A stretch of DNA of 64,000 nt from JANQOZ01 sp045106555 (GTDB taxonomy: Bacteria > Pseudomonadota > Gammaproteobacteria > Xanthomonadales > SZUA-38), in the NCBI GenBank assembly GCA_045106555.1, contig JBGCET010000035.1, positions 1 through 64,000 on the forward strand. Direction: 5' to 3'. Below, piece after piece: positions 15,879 through 24,416 of the stretch (position 1 is its first letter; every line of letters begins with the position of its first letter). The translations under genes and the position numbers were made by a program. Below the pieces are notes generated by a model. It was not told the origin of the DNA and did not search any database. It was given only the letters and a program-made list of their open reading frames with translations.

Positions 15879-17779
15879 TGTTTTTCACGAAACGCTGGTG
15901 GACGCCAATACTCATGGCGGGCGTTGTTCTGTTCGGGTGCAGCGAAACTGAAAGGGCGCAAAATCCCGCGGGGGATGGCGGTGCGACTTCGCAAAGCGAC
16001 CCTGAGACGCTGTTTTCTGAGCGTTGCTCTTCCTGCCATAGCGATCCAGCCAACAAACGGGCCGTGAGTCGATCGGTGTTGGCCCAGCTCGGTGCAACCC
16101 AGATTGCCTTTGCGCTGAGCAATGGGGTGATGAAGTCGCAGGCTGATGGCTTAGATTTTGGCCAAATACTATCCCTGGCCGACCATATCACCGACGGCAG
16201 GGAGCGTTACTCGCCACCCCGTGAGCATTTTTGTCAGGCTCCAGGGGCATCATCTATTAACGATGCTTCCGCAGTCATTAGCCGCTGGGCCGTTGATGAT
16301 CAGAGCACTTTCAGTGTGCCGCCGGGCGTCAGCAACATTACAGCTAAGAACGTGGCGTCGCTCAGTTTGGCCTGGGTATTCGGCTTGCCTGCGGTGGCCA
16401 CCGCCCGTTCCCAGCCAGTGATCACCAAAGACACGCTGATTGTGGCCACCAATAGTGGCCATCTTTTTGCGCTGGACCGTTTCAGCGGCTGTATTCGTTG
16501 GCACCAGGCGCTGGAGTTAGGCGCGCGGACCGCGCTAACGCTGGGAACAATATCCGGCCAGTCGGTGATCTTTTTCGGTGACACTGACGCCTACGTCAAC
16601 GCGCGAGCGCTGCAGGGGGGCGAGCTACTGTGGCGGGCCAAAATTGCCATTAGCAAACACAGTCTGCTGACGGGTGCTCCGGTTCAAAGCGAGCACCGCT
16701 TGATTGTGCCGGTTTCTATGTCTGAGGTGGGCCTGGCCGGCGCCGCCGACTATCCCTGTTGCCGGTCCCATGGCGGCATCACCGCGCTGGACGTTGAAAC
16801 GGGTGCACTATTGTGGACTTTCCACACAACCAACGTTGCCACCCTGCAAGGGGTCAATGAGTCAGGGGTGCAGCAATGGGGGCCCAGCGGCGCACCGGTG
16901 TGGAGTACCCCCACCATCGATGAAGAACGCGGCGTGATTTACTTCGGGACCGGCCAAAATGCATCGGCTCCGGCCACTGGACTGTCGGACGCTGTGGTTG
17001 CGCTGGATATCGACAGTGGCGAAAAGGTTTGGCATTTCCAGACCCTGGCTGGCGATGTCTACAACGTTGCCTGCGATCAGAACCCGCCTGGGCCTAACTG
17101 TCCGAAATGGCGCGGGCCAGATCACGATATCGGTGCGGCCATCGTATTGGCTACCGATGCCGCTGGCAACGATCGATTACTGGTGGGGCAGAAATCCGGC
17201 GACATCTACGCTTTGGACCCGGATGCCGATGGTCGGGTGGTGTGGCGGCAACGCGCTGGCGCAGGCTCCGCGTTAGGCGGTGTGCACTGGGGCTTGGCGG
17301 TTACCGGCGGGCGGGTGTTTGCGCCAGTAGCAGATCCGCCTTTTCCATTGCCCAACTACCGACCGGCTCCTGGTCTGTACGCGTTTAGTCTCGATCAAGG
17401 AGAGCCGCTGTGGTTTGCGCCGGTGGAGCGCGGCTGCACAACGCACCTTTATGAATATTTTGCTCGCTCTACCCTGTATCCGGAATGTTCTTTCTATTTT
17501 GGTCTGTCGGCAGCCCCCTTGGCTGTGAACGATCTAGTGTTTGTTGGCGCACTTGATGGATCGGTTCGGGCGTTTTCCCAAAGTGAGGGAGATGCGTTGT
17601 GGCAGGAAAATACGGCGAATGCCTACCCGTCACTGAATGGGGTTGTAACTCACGGTGGGGCTATTGATGTTGCCGGCGTTCAAGCCGCGGGGGACATGCT
17701 TTATGTTCAGTCGGGCTATGCGCTGTTTGGCCAGCTTCCGGGCAACGCGCTGCTGGCGTTCAAACTGACCAAACTCTGA
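15878..17779 (+). CDS. PVA-dehydrogenase-like PQQ quinoprotein with heme c, lipoprotein
   Basis: A 633-residue periplasmic oxidoreductase. A lipoprotein signal ends in VVLFG-Cys21. A cytochrome c motif, CSSCH, is at 50-54. The rest is a PQQ-type beta-propeller with repeated blades (GHLFALDRFSGCIRWHQ, GGITALDVETGALLWTF, DAVVALDIDSGEKVWHF, GDIYALDPDADGRVVW). The vicinal cysteines in DYPCCRSHGG match the position of the Cys-Cys ring of PVA-dehydrogenase-type quinoproteins. These enzymes oxidise alcohols or polymers such as polyvinyl alcohol, passing electrons from PQQ to heme c. The substrate here is unknown. The GTG start overlaps the permease stop, so expression depends on the exporter operon, which is an odd pairing. 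Confidence 0.85.
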   Translation: MFFTKRWWTPILMAGVVLFGCSETERAQNPAGDGGATSQSDPETLFSERCSSCHSDPANKRAVSRSVLAQLGATQIAFALSNGVMKSQADGLDFGQILSLADHITDGRERYSPPREHFCQAPGASSINDASAVISRWAVDDQSTFSVPPGVSNITAKNVASLSLAWVFGLPAVATARSQPVITKDTLIVATNSGHLFALDRFSGCIRWHQALELGARTALTLGTISGQSVIFFGDTDAYVNARALQGGELLWRAKIAISKHSLLTGAPVQSEHRLIVPVSMSEVGLAGAADYPCCRSHGGITALDVETGALLWTFHTTNVATLQGVNESGVQQWGPSGAPVWSTPTIDEERGVIYFGTGQNASAPATGLSDAVVALDIDSGEKVWHFQTLAGDVYNVACDQNPPGPNCPKWRGPDHDIGAAIVLATDAAGNDRLLVGQKSGDIYALDPDADGRVVWRQRAGAGSALGGVHWGLAVTGGRVFAPVADPPFPLPNYRPAPGLYAFSLDQGEPLWFAPVERGCTTHLYEYFARSTLYPECSFYFGLSAAPLAVNDLVFVGALDGSVRAFSQSEGDALWQENTANAYPSLNGVVTHGGAIDVAGVQAAGDMLYVQSGYALFGQLPGNALLAFKLTKL

Positions 17780-17972
17780 GGTCATTTGCCAGGTTTGTTG
17801 GGGCAATCAATGGGCCAAACCTGATCACTTTTGGTGCAATTTCCACGTTGCGATTTTTAATATAGCTGGTATTCCAAAACAAAGTTGCATCGTCGCCGTG
17901 TGATGGTGCCTTATATGTTCACAAAACGTTAACGCCATCGTTATACCAGGAGAGGGTGTTTTTATAACCACT

Positions 17973-20321
17973 ATGCTTAGACGTCCACTGGCAATTGCTG
18001 CATTATCATTCTGTTTTATTGCTGAGCCGGTGCTAGCGCAGCTTGAAGAGATTACGGTGACCGCTCGTCGGGTTGAGGAAAACCTGCAGGATATTCCGAT
18101 ATCGGTCAGCGCGTTTTCCGCTGCCGACCTTGAAAGACGCGGCATTCAAAGCCTGGAAGACGTGGCGGCCTACACCCCGGGCCTGGCATTCGAAGATTTT
18201 TCCGGCGCCCTGGAAGCTCCAGTAATACGGGGACAGACCCAGGTTCGACTGAGCAACCCGGTGCAAAACGTGGCCACGTTCCTTGACGGGGTCTACCTGC
18301 AGCGCAGTTATATGATCGATACCGGCATGGTTGCCCTGGATCGGGTAGAGGTGGTGAAGGGGCCGCAGTCGGCGCTTTACGGGCAAAACTCGTTTGCCGG
18401 CGCCATTAACTACGTGACCAGCAAGCCGACCGAGGAATTTGAGGGCAATGTTCAGCTAGGTGCGGGGTCCGATGAGTTCTTTACGGCACGAGCAACATTT
18501 TCCGGTCCCATCATTGAAGATAAGCTGCTCGGGCGCCTCACTTACGGCCAGCAGGAATATGATGGCACCTGGTCTAACGCCCACCCCTTGGCTGACGCAG
18601 GGATCAGCCCCGGCACAGATGGCAACCTTGGGGGTTTCGATAATGAGACTTTAACGGCAAACCTGACGTTCATTGCCACCGAGGATCTCAAGTTTGACCT
18701 GGGTTACTACCGAACCGAAATTATGCAGGAAGCCAATCCGATCTTTACCAGGCTGGGTCGAAACGGCGTTTCGTTCTTTGGATTTGCCGGCGAAAACTCG
18801 GCAAACTGCTCGGTGACGCCACGGCCGGGTCTGGAGTTTCTGGGCGCCAGCAATACGCTGATTTGCGGCGAGCTCACCACGACCCCGCCTTCTACCGCTA
18901 GCCCCGACGGTGAGAATTTGATCCTGGATCCGCGCTCATTTGGTCAGGAAGGTACTAACGAAGTCACCACGTTCCGCATTGAGTGGTCGCTTAGTGATAC
19001 CTGGGACATGAGCTACCTGTATGGCAGGGCGGATTCCCGGCTCCGATCAGGTGGCCAGGCGATACCCGATGCCATCAATGGATCAGGTAACCCCAACTCG
19101 TTGCTGAACTTCTTCCCGGGCACGGTGATTTTTGACTCTCAGCCCAACGGTGGTCTGGAATCTGACTCCCACGAACTGCGTTTTGACTACTCATCAGGCG
19201 GCTTGATTGATGCTTCAGTTGGCGTATTCCGCTACGAATCAGACGATTTGTACGAAGCGATCGGATACTTCCTGCAGCCCCTTGGTACAACGCCATTGCC
19301 TCAGTTACCAAACGTTGATCCCAACCCGGACTTCTTCGCTGACGAAACCACAGCGATTTTTGGTCGCGTAGGATTCAACTTGATGGATGGCCGATTGAAA
19401 GTCAGTCTTGAAGGACGGTACTCGCAAGAAGACAAGTCGGTAGAAACGATTGGTGTCGCAGATACCGCTGCGTCTGACACATTCAATATCTTTGTACCCA
19501 GGGTTACGGTTGACTATGCGCTGACCGATGAAAACCTCCTTTATCTGTCGTTAGCTGAGGGAACCAAAGCCGGCGGTTTCAACAGCCCAATCTTGGGCGG
19601 ATCTGGAAACCCGGTTGATCCATCGCAGGCTAGCTACGACGAGGAGAGCAACTGGACCTTTGAAATTGGATCAAAGAACCGCTTCTTGGACGGCAGCCTG
19701 CTGACTAACATTGCGCTGTACTACATCGACTGGACCGATTTGCAGATCAATACGGCGGCCATTGGTGGCGCGGCTAATGATCCGGTGGTTATCGACAACG
19801 TGGGTGGGGCCTCCACCTGGGGTCTGGAGATTGACGGCATTTACCAGGCAACGGACAACATTTCGTTAAACTACGGTTTCTCGTATAACGAACCCGAGCT
19901 GGATAACGGCACATTCTTCATTGAAGCGGAGCGCGGTGGCTGGTGTGATGACATTGTTTGCCCGTCCAACGGCGACGTGAGCAACAACACCGTCAGCCGC
20001 ACACCTCGTTTGCAGTACACCCTGGGCGCTCAATACACGGCAGAAATCAGCAACGGTTGGGAGTACTACGTCCGGGGCGACCTGAACTACCAGTCCCGCC
20101 AGTTTCTCAGCCTGTTGAACGTGGGTTGGGTGCCTTCGCGCCAGCTGCTTAATACACGCCTTGGTATCAGCAACGGTCAATGGGATGTTGCCTTGTGGGC
20201 GAGAAACCTGGCGAACGAAAAGTATGTATCAAACTCGCTGTTCCTGGGCTTTTCTAACGGCTATGTCGCGGCTCTGGGTGAGCAGCGAACCTATGGCTTA
20301 ACCGCCAGCTTCAACTTCTAA
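17973..20321 (+). CDS. TonB-dependent outer-membrane receptor
   Basis: A 782-residue beta-barrel receptor for active uptake across the outer membrane, energised by TonB. The signal peptide ends near PVLAQ, followed at once by a TonB-box-like EEITVTARR. The plug domain (about 40-160) has ALDRVEVVKGPQSALYGQNSFAGAIN, the classic end-of-plug motif, and the barrel ends in a terminal aromatic (TASFNF). It belongs to the large group used by marine gammaproteobacteria and sphingomonads for carbohydrates, aromatics and other organics rather than classical siderophores. Neighbours suggest a link with the PQQ dehydrogenase upstream and the MDR oxidoreductase 40 bases downstream. AGGAGAGG lies rather far (16 bases) upstream of the ATG. 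Confidence 0.9.
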   Translation: MLRRPLAIAALSFCFIAEPVLAQLEEITVTARRVEENLQDIPISVSAFSAADLERRGIQSLEDVAAYTPGLAFEDFSGALEAPVIRGQTQVRLSNPVQNVATFLDGVYLQRSYMIDTGMVALDRVEVVKGPQSALYGQNSFAGAINYVTSKPTEEFEGNVQLGAGSDEFFTARATFSGPIIEDKLLGRLTYGQQEYDGTWSNAHPLADAGISPGTDGNLGGFDNETLTANLTFIATEDLKFDLGYYRTEIMQEANPIFTRLGRNGVSFFGFAGENSANCSVTPRPGLEFLGASNTLICGELTTTPPSTASPDGENLILDPRSFGQEGTNEVTTFRIEWSLSDTWDMSYLYGRADSRLRSGGQAIPDAINGSGNPNSLLNFFPGTVIFDSQPNGGLESDSHELRFDYSSGGLIDASVGVFRYESDDLYEAIGYFLQPLGTTPLPQLPNVDPNPDFFADETTAIFGRVGFNLMDGRLKVSLEGRYSQEDKSVETIGVADTAASDTFNIFVPRVTVDYALTDENLLYLSLAEGTKAGGFNSPILGGSGNPVDPSQASYDEESNWTFEIGSKNRFLDGSLLTNIALYYIDWTDLQINTAAIGGAANDPVVIDNVGGASTWGLEIDGIYQATDNISLNYGFSYNEPELDNGTFFIEAERGGWCDDIVCPSNGDVSNNTVSRTPRLQYTLGAQYTAEISNGWEYYVRGDLNYQSRQFLSLLNVGWVPSRQLLNTRLGISNGQWDVALWARNLANEKYVSNSLFLGFSNGYVAALGEQRTYGLTASFNF

Positions 20322-20329
20322 TTGACGCG

Positions 20330-20375
20330 ATGAGTCAAGCCATCAGTTTACGGGTGCCGGCGTGAATCGCCGGCA
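20330..20375 (+). promoter_or_regulatory. Possible leader mini-ORF and start-codon hairpin before the MDR gene
   Basis: ATG at 20330 opens an 11-codon frame (MSQAISLRVPA) whose TGA (20363-20365) overlaps the GTG start of the next gene as GTGA. The same GTG borders a perfect 8-base stem, TGCCGGCG (20355-20362) with CGCCGGCA (20368-20375), around a 5-base loop. Ribosomes finishing the mini-ORF would melt the stem, so translational coupling is possible. No clear ribosome site precedes the mini-ORF. Confidence 0.35.
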
Positions 20376-21468
20376 TTTCGTTGCCGGCACTCTAACGGCG
20401 GCTGGGTTGAGTGCTGTGGGGCAGGCAGGGGCAAAGGATACCTATCGAGCGTGGGAAGTGGGGCCGAAAGGCCCCTTCAATACCATGCGACTGGTGGATC
20501 GCCCTGTTGCTCAACCCAAATCCGGTGAGGTGATGGTCCGAGTAGCGGCCAGCGGGCTTGCGGGTCGAGATCGCGCCATCGCCCGTGGATGGTTTCTGCA
20601 AGACAAATTGCCTGAGAGAATTCCCCTCAGTGAGGGGGTAGGTACCGTCACGGCCATCGGCCCGGGCGTCACTCGGGTGGCGGTTGGGGATCGAGTCACC
20701 AGTATTCATTTTCCCCTGTGGGAGTCTGGCCCCTGGACCCCGGCCAACTATGTTGCGGACGTAGGCAACACGATCGATGGCTGGCTTACTGAGATGGCCA
20801 CCTTGCCCCAATCGGGCTTGGTTAAAGTTCCTGGGGCGATTAGCGATCAAACCGCCGCTACCTTGTCGGGCTCTGCCTTAACAGCCTGGCAGGCGCTCTA
20901 TCACGTGGCCAGCGTCAAACCTGGAGACACCGTATTGTCACTGGGCACCGGTGGCGTATCGAGTTGGGGTGTGATGCTGGCTAAAGCCGCCGGAGCCCGG
21001 GTAATACTTACGTCGTCCAGCGATGAAAAGTTGGCGCTGATGACTGAGCGATACGGGGTAGACGCGACGGTAAACTATCGCAAGACACCTCAATGGGGTG
21101 AACGTGTTGCCGAGCTTACCGACGGCAAAGGCGCCGATATTGTGTTGGAAAACGTCGGTTGGCCAACCCTTGATCAATCTCTGCAGGCTGCTGCGGTCAA
21201 CGCAACGGTGGTCATGATTGGTACCGGACCTCGGCCAAAAAAGCTGTTGGCGATGCCGGATTTTTATATCAAGAACATCACAATGAAAGCGATCAGCAAC
21301 GGTAGCCGGGTGATGATGCAGGAGCTTGTCGAAGCGGTAGAAACCGCTGGGCTGGAAGCGTTGGTGGCGAAAGAGTTTGCGTTTGACGATGCGGTAGCGG
21401 CTTTTGAGTTTATGGATCAGTCTTCTCACGTTGGAAAGGTGCTGATCCTAAACGCCGGATCTGGCTAA
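20362..21468 (+). CDS. MDR-superfamily oxidoreductase with a Tat-like signal
   Basis: A 368-residue NAD(P)-dependent medium-chain dehydrogenase/reductase. The N-terminus NRRHFVAGTLTAAGLSAVG looks like a Tat signal (twin Arg before a mild hydrophobic stretch). The catalytic domain follows (GEVMVRVAASGLAGRD, IPLSEGVGTVTAIGPGVTRV) with a Rossmann fold (TVLSLGTGGVSSWGVMLAKAAGARVI). The Cys that binds catalytic zinc in alcohol dehydrogenases is Gly here (GLAGRD), so it is probably a zinc-independent quinone-oxidoreductase-like member. Export of an NAD(P) enzyme would be unusual, though the Tat system can carry folded proteins with bound cofactor. It follows the TonB receptor by 40 bases and is probably cotranscribed. 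Confidence 0.82.
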   Translation: MNRRHFVAGTLTAAGLSAVGQAGAKDTYRAWEVGPKGPFNTMRLVDRPVAQPKSGEVMVRVAASGLAGRDRAIARGWFLQDKLPERIPLSEGVGTVTAIGPGVTRVAVGDRVTSIHFPLWESGPWTPANYVADVGNTIDGWLTEMATLPQSGLVKVPGAISDQTAATLSGSALTAWQALYHVASVKPGDTVLSLGTGGVSSWGVMLAKAAGARVILTSSSDEKLALMTERYGVDATVNYRKTPQWGERVAELTDGKGADIVLENVGWPTLDQSLQAAAVNATVVMIGTGPRPKKLLAMPDFYIKNITMKAISNGSRVMMQELVEAVETAGLEALVAKEFAFDDAVAAFEFMDQSSHVGKVLILNAGSG

Positions 21469-21515
21469 CGCTATCACTGCCAGACCCGGCGCGGGTTTTC
21501 CCATTGCGGACTGCG

Positions 21516-22079
21516 TCAGCTGCCTAACATGGCGTTGATTTCCTGTTGTTCATCCAAGCACTGACGGCGAGTGTTTCGCAGCCTTGCCGCGCGTCGTCGC
21601 GACTGGCGAACTTCCGACCTTTCCAATACCCCGTCAGCATTGGTATCCAGGCGGTCAAAACGCTCTATCGCCGTGTTCTCCGCGCTAACCAGCGCTTCAT
21701 CCAAAGTAATTACCCCGTCGCCATCTAAGTCGGCAGCGTCAAATCGAGATCCGGCATCCGGCGGTTCGGGTAGCGTAATGTCCAGGGTCTGTTCGATACA
21801 GCTGCGTAGGGCCTGTCGGTCGACGTCTGGTCGTTCGGGCAGGTCAGCGAAATCGTCGGCGGTAACAATGCCGTCCTCGTTTCGATCCAAACGCCCAAAT
21901 CGGCGTTCGGCCCTTTGCGCTGACGCGGCAATAAACTCGTCTTGAGAAACCTGCCCGTCGCCATTGCTGTCCAGGGGATTTCTCTCGCCGACTCGCGGTG
22001 ATTGAGCATTCACGTCGGTCACAACCAGCGCGGGCGCCGAGGCAACGCAAACTAACAGCAGGGTAGAAAGTGTTTTCAT
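21516..22079 (-). CDS. Secreted EF-hand calcium-binding protein
   Basis: A 187-residue exported protein with signal peptide (MKTLSTLLLVCVASAPALV). Four EF-hand loops are readable: DSNGDGQVSQDE, DRNEDGIVTADD, DLDGDGVITLDE and DTNADGVLERSE. All have Asp at loop positions 1, 3 or 5 and an acidic residue at 12. Two cysteines lie outside the loops (LRSCIEQ and RRQCLDE). Bacterial proteins of this kind are probably periplasmic calcium buffers or sensors; no partner is evident. It converges on the MDR gene. Confidence 0.85.
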   Translation of the reverse strand: MKTLSTLLLVCVASAPALVVTDVNAQSPRVGERNPLDSNGDGQVSQDEFIAASAQRAERRFGRLDRNEDGIVTADDFADLPERPDVDRQALRSCIEQTLDITLPEPPDAGSRFDAADLDGDGVITLDEALVSAENTAIERFDRLDTNADGVLERSEVRQSRRRAARLRNTRRQCLDEQQEINAMLGS

Positions 22080-22190
22080 GTGAAGTCGTCCTTTTGGTTA
22101 AGCCTTCGGTTCAGTCAACGCGAGTCGCCGGAGTTGGTTGACATCAGATGAGCGTTTTGTCGCATCCAGGGCGAAAGCTTGATGCCTTTT

Positions 22191-22211
22191 ATTAGTTAGC
22201 GCTAATATTAG
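22191..22211. promoter_or_regulatory. Overlapping palindromes upstream of the SRPBCC-ArsR operon
   Basis: TTAGCGCTAA (22196-22205) and CTAATATTAG (22202-22211) are perfect 10-base palindromes sharing four bases, flanked by a direct ATTAG repeat (22191-22195 and 22207-22211). They sit 28-48 bases before the ATG at 22239. An AT-rich dyad at this place is a plausible operator for the ArsR-type protein encoded second in the operon. Not tested. Confidence 0.4.
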
Positions 22212-22238
22212 TGATTGCTAAAAAACTGGGGTAATTCG

Positions 22239-22874
22239 ATGTCAGAACAATCTTTTTTCGGCGCCTCCTTCCGTGAGGTCACCGGTCGAACCCGGGACGG
22301 CAAAGACACTCGAGTGGTTTCGGCGACGCGAAACTATCGCACTGATCCGGAAGACCTTTGGGATGCGTTAACCACGCCAGAGCGGCTGGCCCGCTGGTTT
22401 CTACCGCTATCGGGAGAGTTAAAGCCTGGCGGGCGTTATCAGCTGGAAGGCAATGCCGGTGGTGTCATCCAGCAGTGCCAGCCTCCCGAAAAGCTGTTGG
22501 TAAGCTGGGAGTTTGGCGAAAATATCAGCTGGCTTAGCGTGACCCTGCAGGCGGTGGACGACGGTACCCAACTGGTTTTGGAGCATGAAATGGCGACGGA
22601 TCCAAGCAGCGAAGCCCATTGGGACCAATATGGGCCCGGTGCTACCGGGGTAGGCTGGGATTTGGCACTTGTCGGGCTTCAGTGGCATACCGATAAGACA
22701 GATCCAGACTTCGGAAAGCTTGCGAACGAAGATTGGATGATCAGCGAATCGGGAGGCGCATTCATCAAGGCCAGTACGGAGGCGTGGGAACACGCGGATG
22801 AACGCTCAGGACAGCCGTCAGATATCGCGAGTCGACGATCCCTGGCAACGTACAAATTCTACACGGGTACCTGA
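22239..22874 (+). CDS. SRPBCC (AHSA1-like) domain protein
   Basis: A 211-residue cytoplasmic protein with the START-like AHSA1 fold: TDPEDLWDALTTPERLARWFLP near the N-terminus, GGRYQLEGN and PEKLLVSWEF strands, and the terminal helix around GGAFIKASTEAWEHA. Such proteins bind hydrophobic ligands or act as stress-induced partners; no catalytic residue can be assigned. I use the ATG at 22239 after GGGGTAATTCG rather than the TTG at 22215. It is followed 2 bases later by an ArsR regulator, a very common pairing in which the regulator controls the SRPBCC gene. Confidence 0.82.
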   Translation: MSEQSFFGASFREVTGRTRDGKDTRVVSATRNYRTDPEDLWDALTTPERLARWFLPLSGELKPGGRYQLEGNAGGVIQQCQPPEKLLVSWEFGENISWLSVTLQAVDDGTQLVLEHEMATDPSSEAHWDQYGPGATGVGWDLALVGLQWHTDKTDPDFGKLANEDWMISESGGAFIKASTEAWEHADERSGQPSDIASRRSLATYKFYTGT

Positions 22875-22876
22875 TC

Positions 22877-23218
22877 ATGCAGGCTTTCGACGTGCTGGCA
22901 GATCCGGTCCGGCGGCAAATACTGGAAACCCTGTCGCGGGACCAAAAGACGTCAGGGGAAATCGTTTCGGTGATTCAATCCCGCTTTGGTATTTCCCAAT
23001 CGGCGGTTTCTCAACATTTGAAGGTCCTGCGAGATCATGGTTTTGCTCAGGTGGCCGTCGAGGGGACGCGCCGGCGTTACGCTCTCGATGCCGCCGGATT
23101 TGAAGAAGTAAACGGCTGGATGCAGCAGTTTGCCCAGCTTTGGGCACCTCGCCTGGACGCTCTGGCCACCGAAGTGGCTCGGGGAAGCCGCCTCCGTCGC
23201 GGGTCAGTCAAAAAATAG
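22877..23218 (+). CDS. ArsR-family transcriptional regulator
   Basis: A 113-residue winged helix protein. It has LADPVRRQILETLSR (helix 1), the recognition helix in ISQSAVSQHLKVLRDHGF, and the wing VAVEGTRRRYALD. It lacks the CVC metal-binding box of metal-sensing ArsR proteins, which fits the SRPBCC-linked subgroup responding to stress or organic ligands. It lies 2 bases after the SRPBCC stop and is probably autoregulatory through the palindromes at 22191-22211. Confidence 0.87.
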   Translation: MQAFDVLADPVRRQILETLSRDQKTSGEIVSVIQSRFGISQSAVSQHLKVLRDHGFAQVAVEGTRRRYALDAAGFEEVNGWMQQFAQLWAPRLDALATEVARGSRLRRGSVKK

Positions 23219-23407
23219 CGACCCAATCTTCGAGTCCAATTGACTCTGTCTACGTGCGCCACCGAACAAAAGACCGTTGGTCCATACTCAAGACGGCAAA
23301 GAGCCGGCCCGTCGAACGTGGTGAGCTGCGCCTTTTTGCGCAGTTGGTTAACCCTGAATAGAAACCATGGCCTTGGAAAACCCACGGCAGTGCGTGATGA
23401 TGGTCAA

Positions 23408-24319
23408 ATGATTAACCTCCTTCACAACCGTTTGAACGCCCTGCGCCTGCTGCTGATCGTCGGCCTCGCGGGCCAGATTGGCGGCGCCTATGCTCAAGAA
23501 GCCCTGCTACAAACCACAGCAAATCCGGCTATCCATCAGGGGTATGTTGATACGCCTGACGGTCAGTTGCACTACTGGGAGGCAGGCCAGGGAGAAGCGC
23601 TGTTGTTGGTTCACCAGTCGTCCTCGTCGGTGGAGGAGTATGCCGGGCTGGTGCCTTTTCTCGCGGATCGATATCGGTTGATTACCTGGGACTGGCCAGG
23701 CCACGGTAGCTCTGACGACCCCGACCACGAGTTGGGTGTCGATGAGTACAGTGCCGGCGCGTTAGCGGTGTTGGCGCATTTGAAGGTGAAAAAATTCCAC
23801 GTGCTTGGGCATCATGGCGGCGCACTTATTGCGATGAATCTCGCCTGGAAACATCCCGATCGCGTTGAGGGGATTATCTTGTCCGGTACCAGTGGCGTTA
23901 AGGATACGTCCGAGACTAAAGCGTTTACCGATAGCCTGGACCTTAAGAATCGAAAACGACTGGACCGGGAGGGTCGTTCACTGGACGCTGCGTGGCAGCG
24001 GTATGTAGGGTATATGCCTAATGCGTCTGCTGAGCAGGTGCTGGTGGCCTATCTCAACAATGTTGTCACCCGATTGCGGCCCTTTGATGCCCACTATGGC
24101 GTATTGCGCTGGGACCGTCGACCGGCGCTGGCCAGTCTGAAAGACCGTCATGTGCTGCTCACCCAGGGGGAGCGAGACGAATATGTCAGCCACCAAGAAA
24201 ATCTGTTGGAACTCTTGCCTAAGGCTCAGCGTACGGTAGTGAAGAACGCCGGCACGTTTTTGTTCTTCGAAAAACCCAAGGCCTGTGCTGCGATGATTAG
24301 AGATTACCTGGATGGTTAG
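23408..24319 (+). CDS. Exported alpha/beta-hydrolase fold protein lacking the usual Ser and His
   Basis: A 303-residue protein. I use the ATG at 23408, which opens a signal peptide (hydrophobic LRLLLIVGLAGQIGG, then AYAQ); the frame is open to 23240 but the extra residues look non-coding. The fold is clear: DGQLHYWEAGQGEALLLVHQ, WDWPGHGSS, then the elbow. The nucleophile motif, normally GxSxG, reads GHHGG at 134-138, placing His where Ser should be. Near the C-terminus, the catalytic-His segment (usually AGHFL) reads AGTFLFF. The acid in QGERDEYV is kept. It is therefore either non-catalytic or uses another chemistry. It stands alone between ArsR and ggt. Confidence 0.82.
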   Translation: MINLLHNRLNALRLLLIVGLAGQIGGAYAQEALLQTTANPAIHQGYVDTPDGQLHYWEAGQGEALLLVHQSSSSVEEYAGLVPFLADRYRLITWDWPGHGSSDDPDHELGVDEYSAGALAVLAHLKVKKFHVLGHHGGALIAMNLAWKHPDRVEGIILSGTSGVKDTSETKAFTDSLDLKNRKRLDREGRSLDAAWQRYVGYMPNASAEQVLVAYLNNVVTRLRPFDAHYGVLRWDRRPALASLKDRHVLLTQGERDEYVSHQENLLELLPKAQRTVVKNAGTFLFFEKPKACAAMIRDYLDG

Positions 24320-24416
24320 GCCTGGGTTTTACTTCATCCGTTCATAGCGGCCATCCCCTAGGGGGTTGCAGGATGTTCCGCTATCGAGGGACGCCTGCCA
24401 CTGGTATTCTTTGGAT

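Noticed and set aside
23326..23343. CTGCGC-CTTTTT-GCGCAG hairpin upstream of the alpha/beta hydrolase
   Set aside because: The T-run is in the loop, not after the stem, and no termination or riboswitch structure extends from it.
23240..23407. N-terminal extension of the alpha/beta hydrolase to 23240
   Set aside because: The extra 56 residues would put the signal peptide inside the protein and resemble non-coding translation.
24355..24364. CCCCTAGGGG palindrome between the alpha/beta hydrolase and ggt
   Set aside because: No loop and no T-run, ten bases only; probably chance and not a terminator or clear operator.
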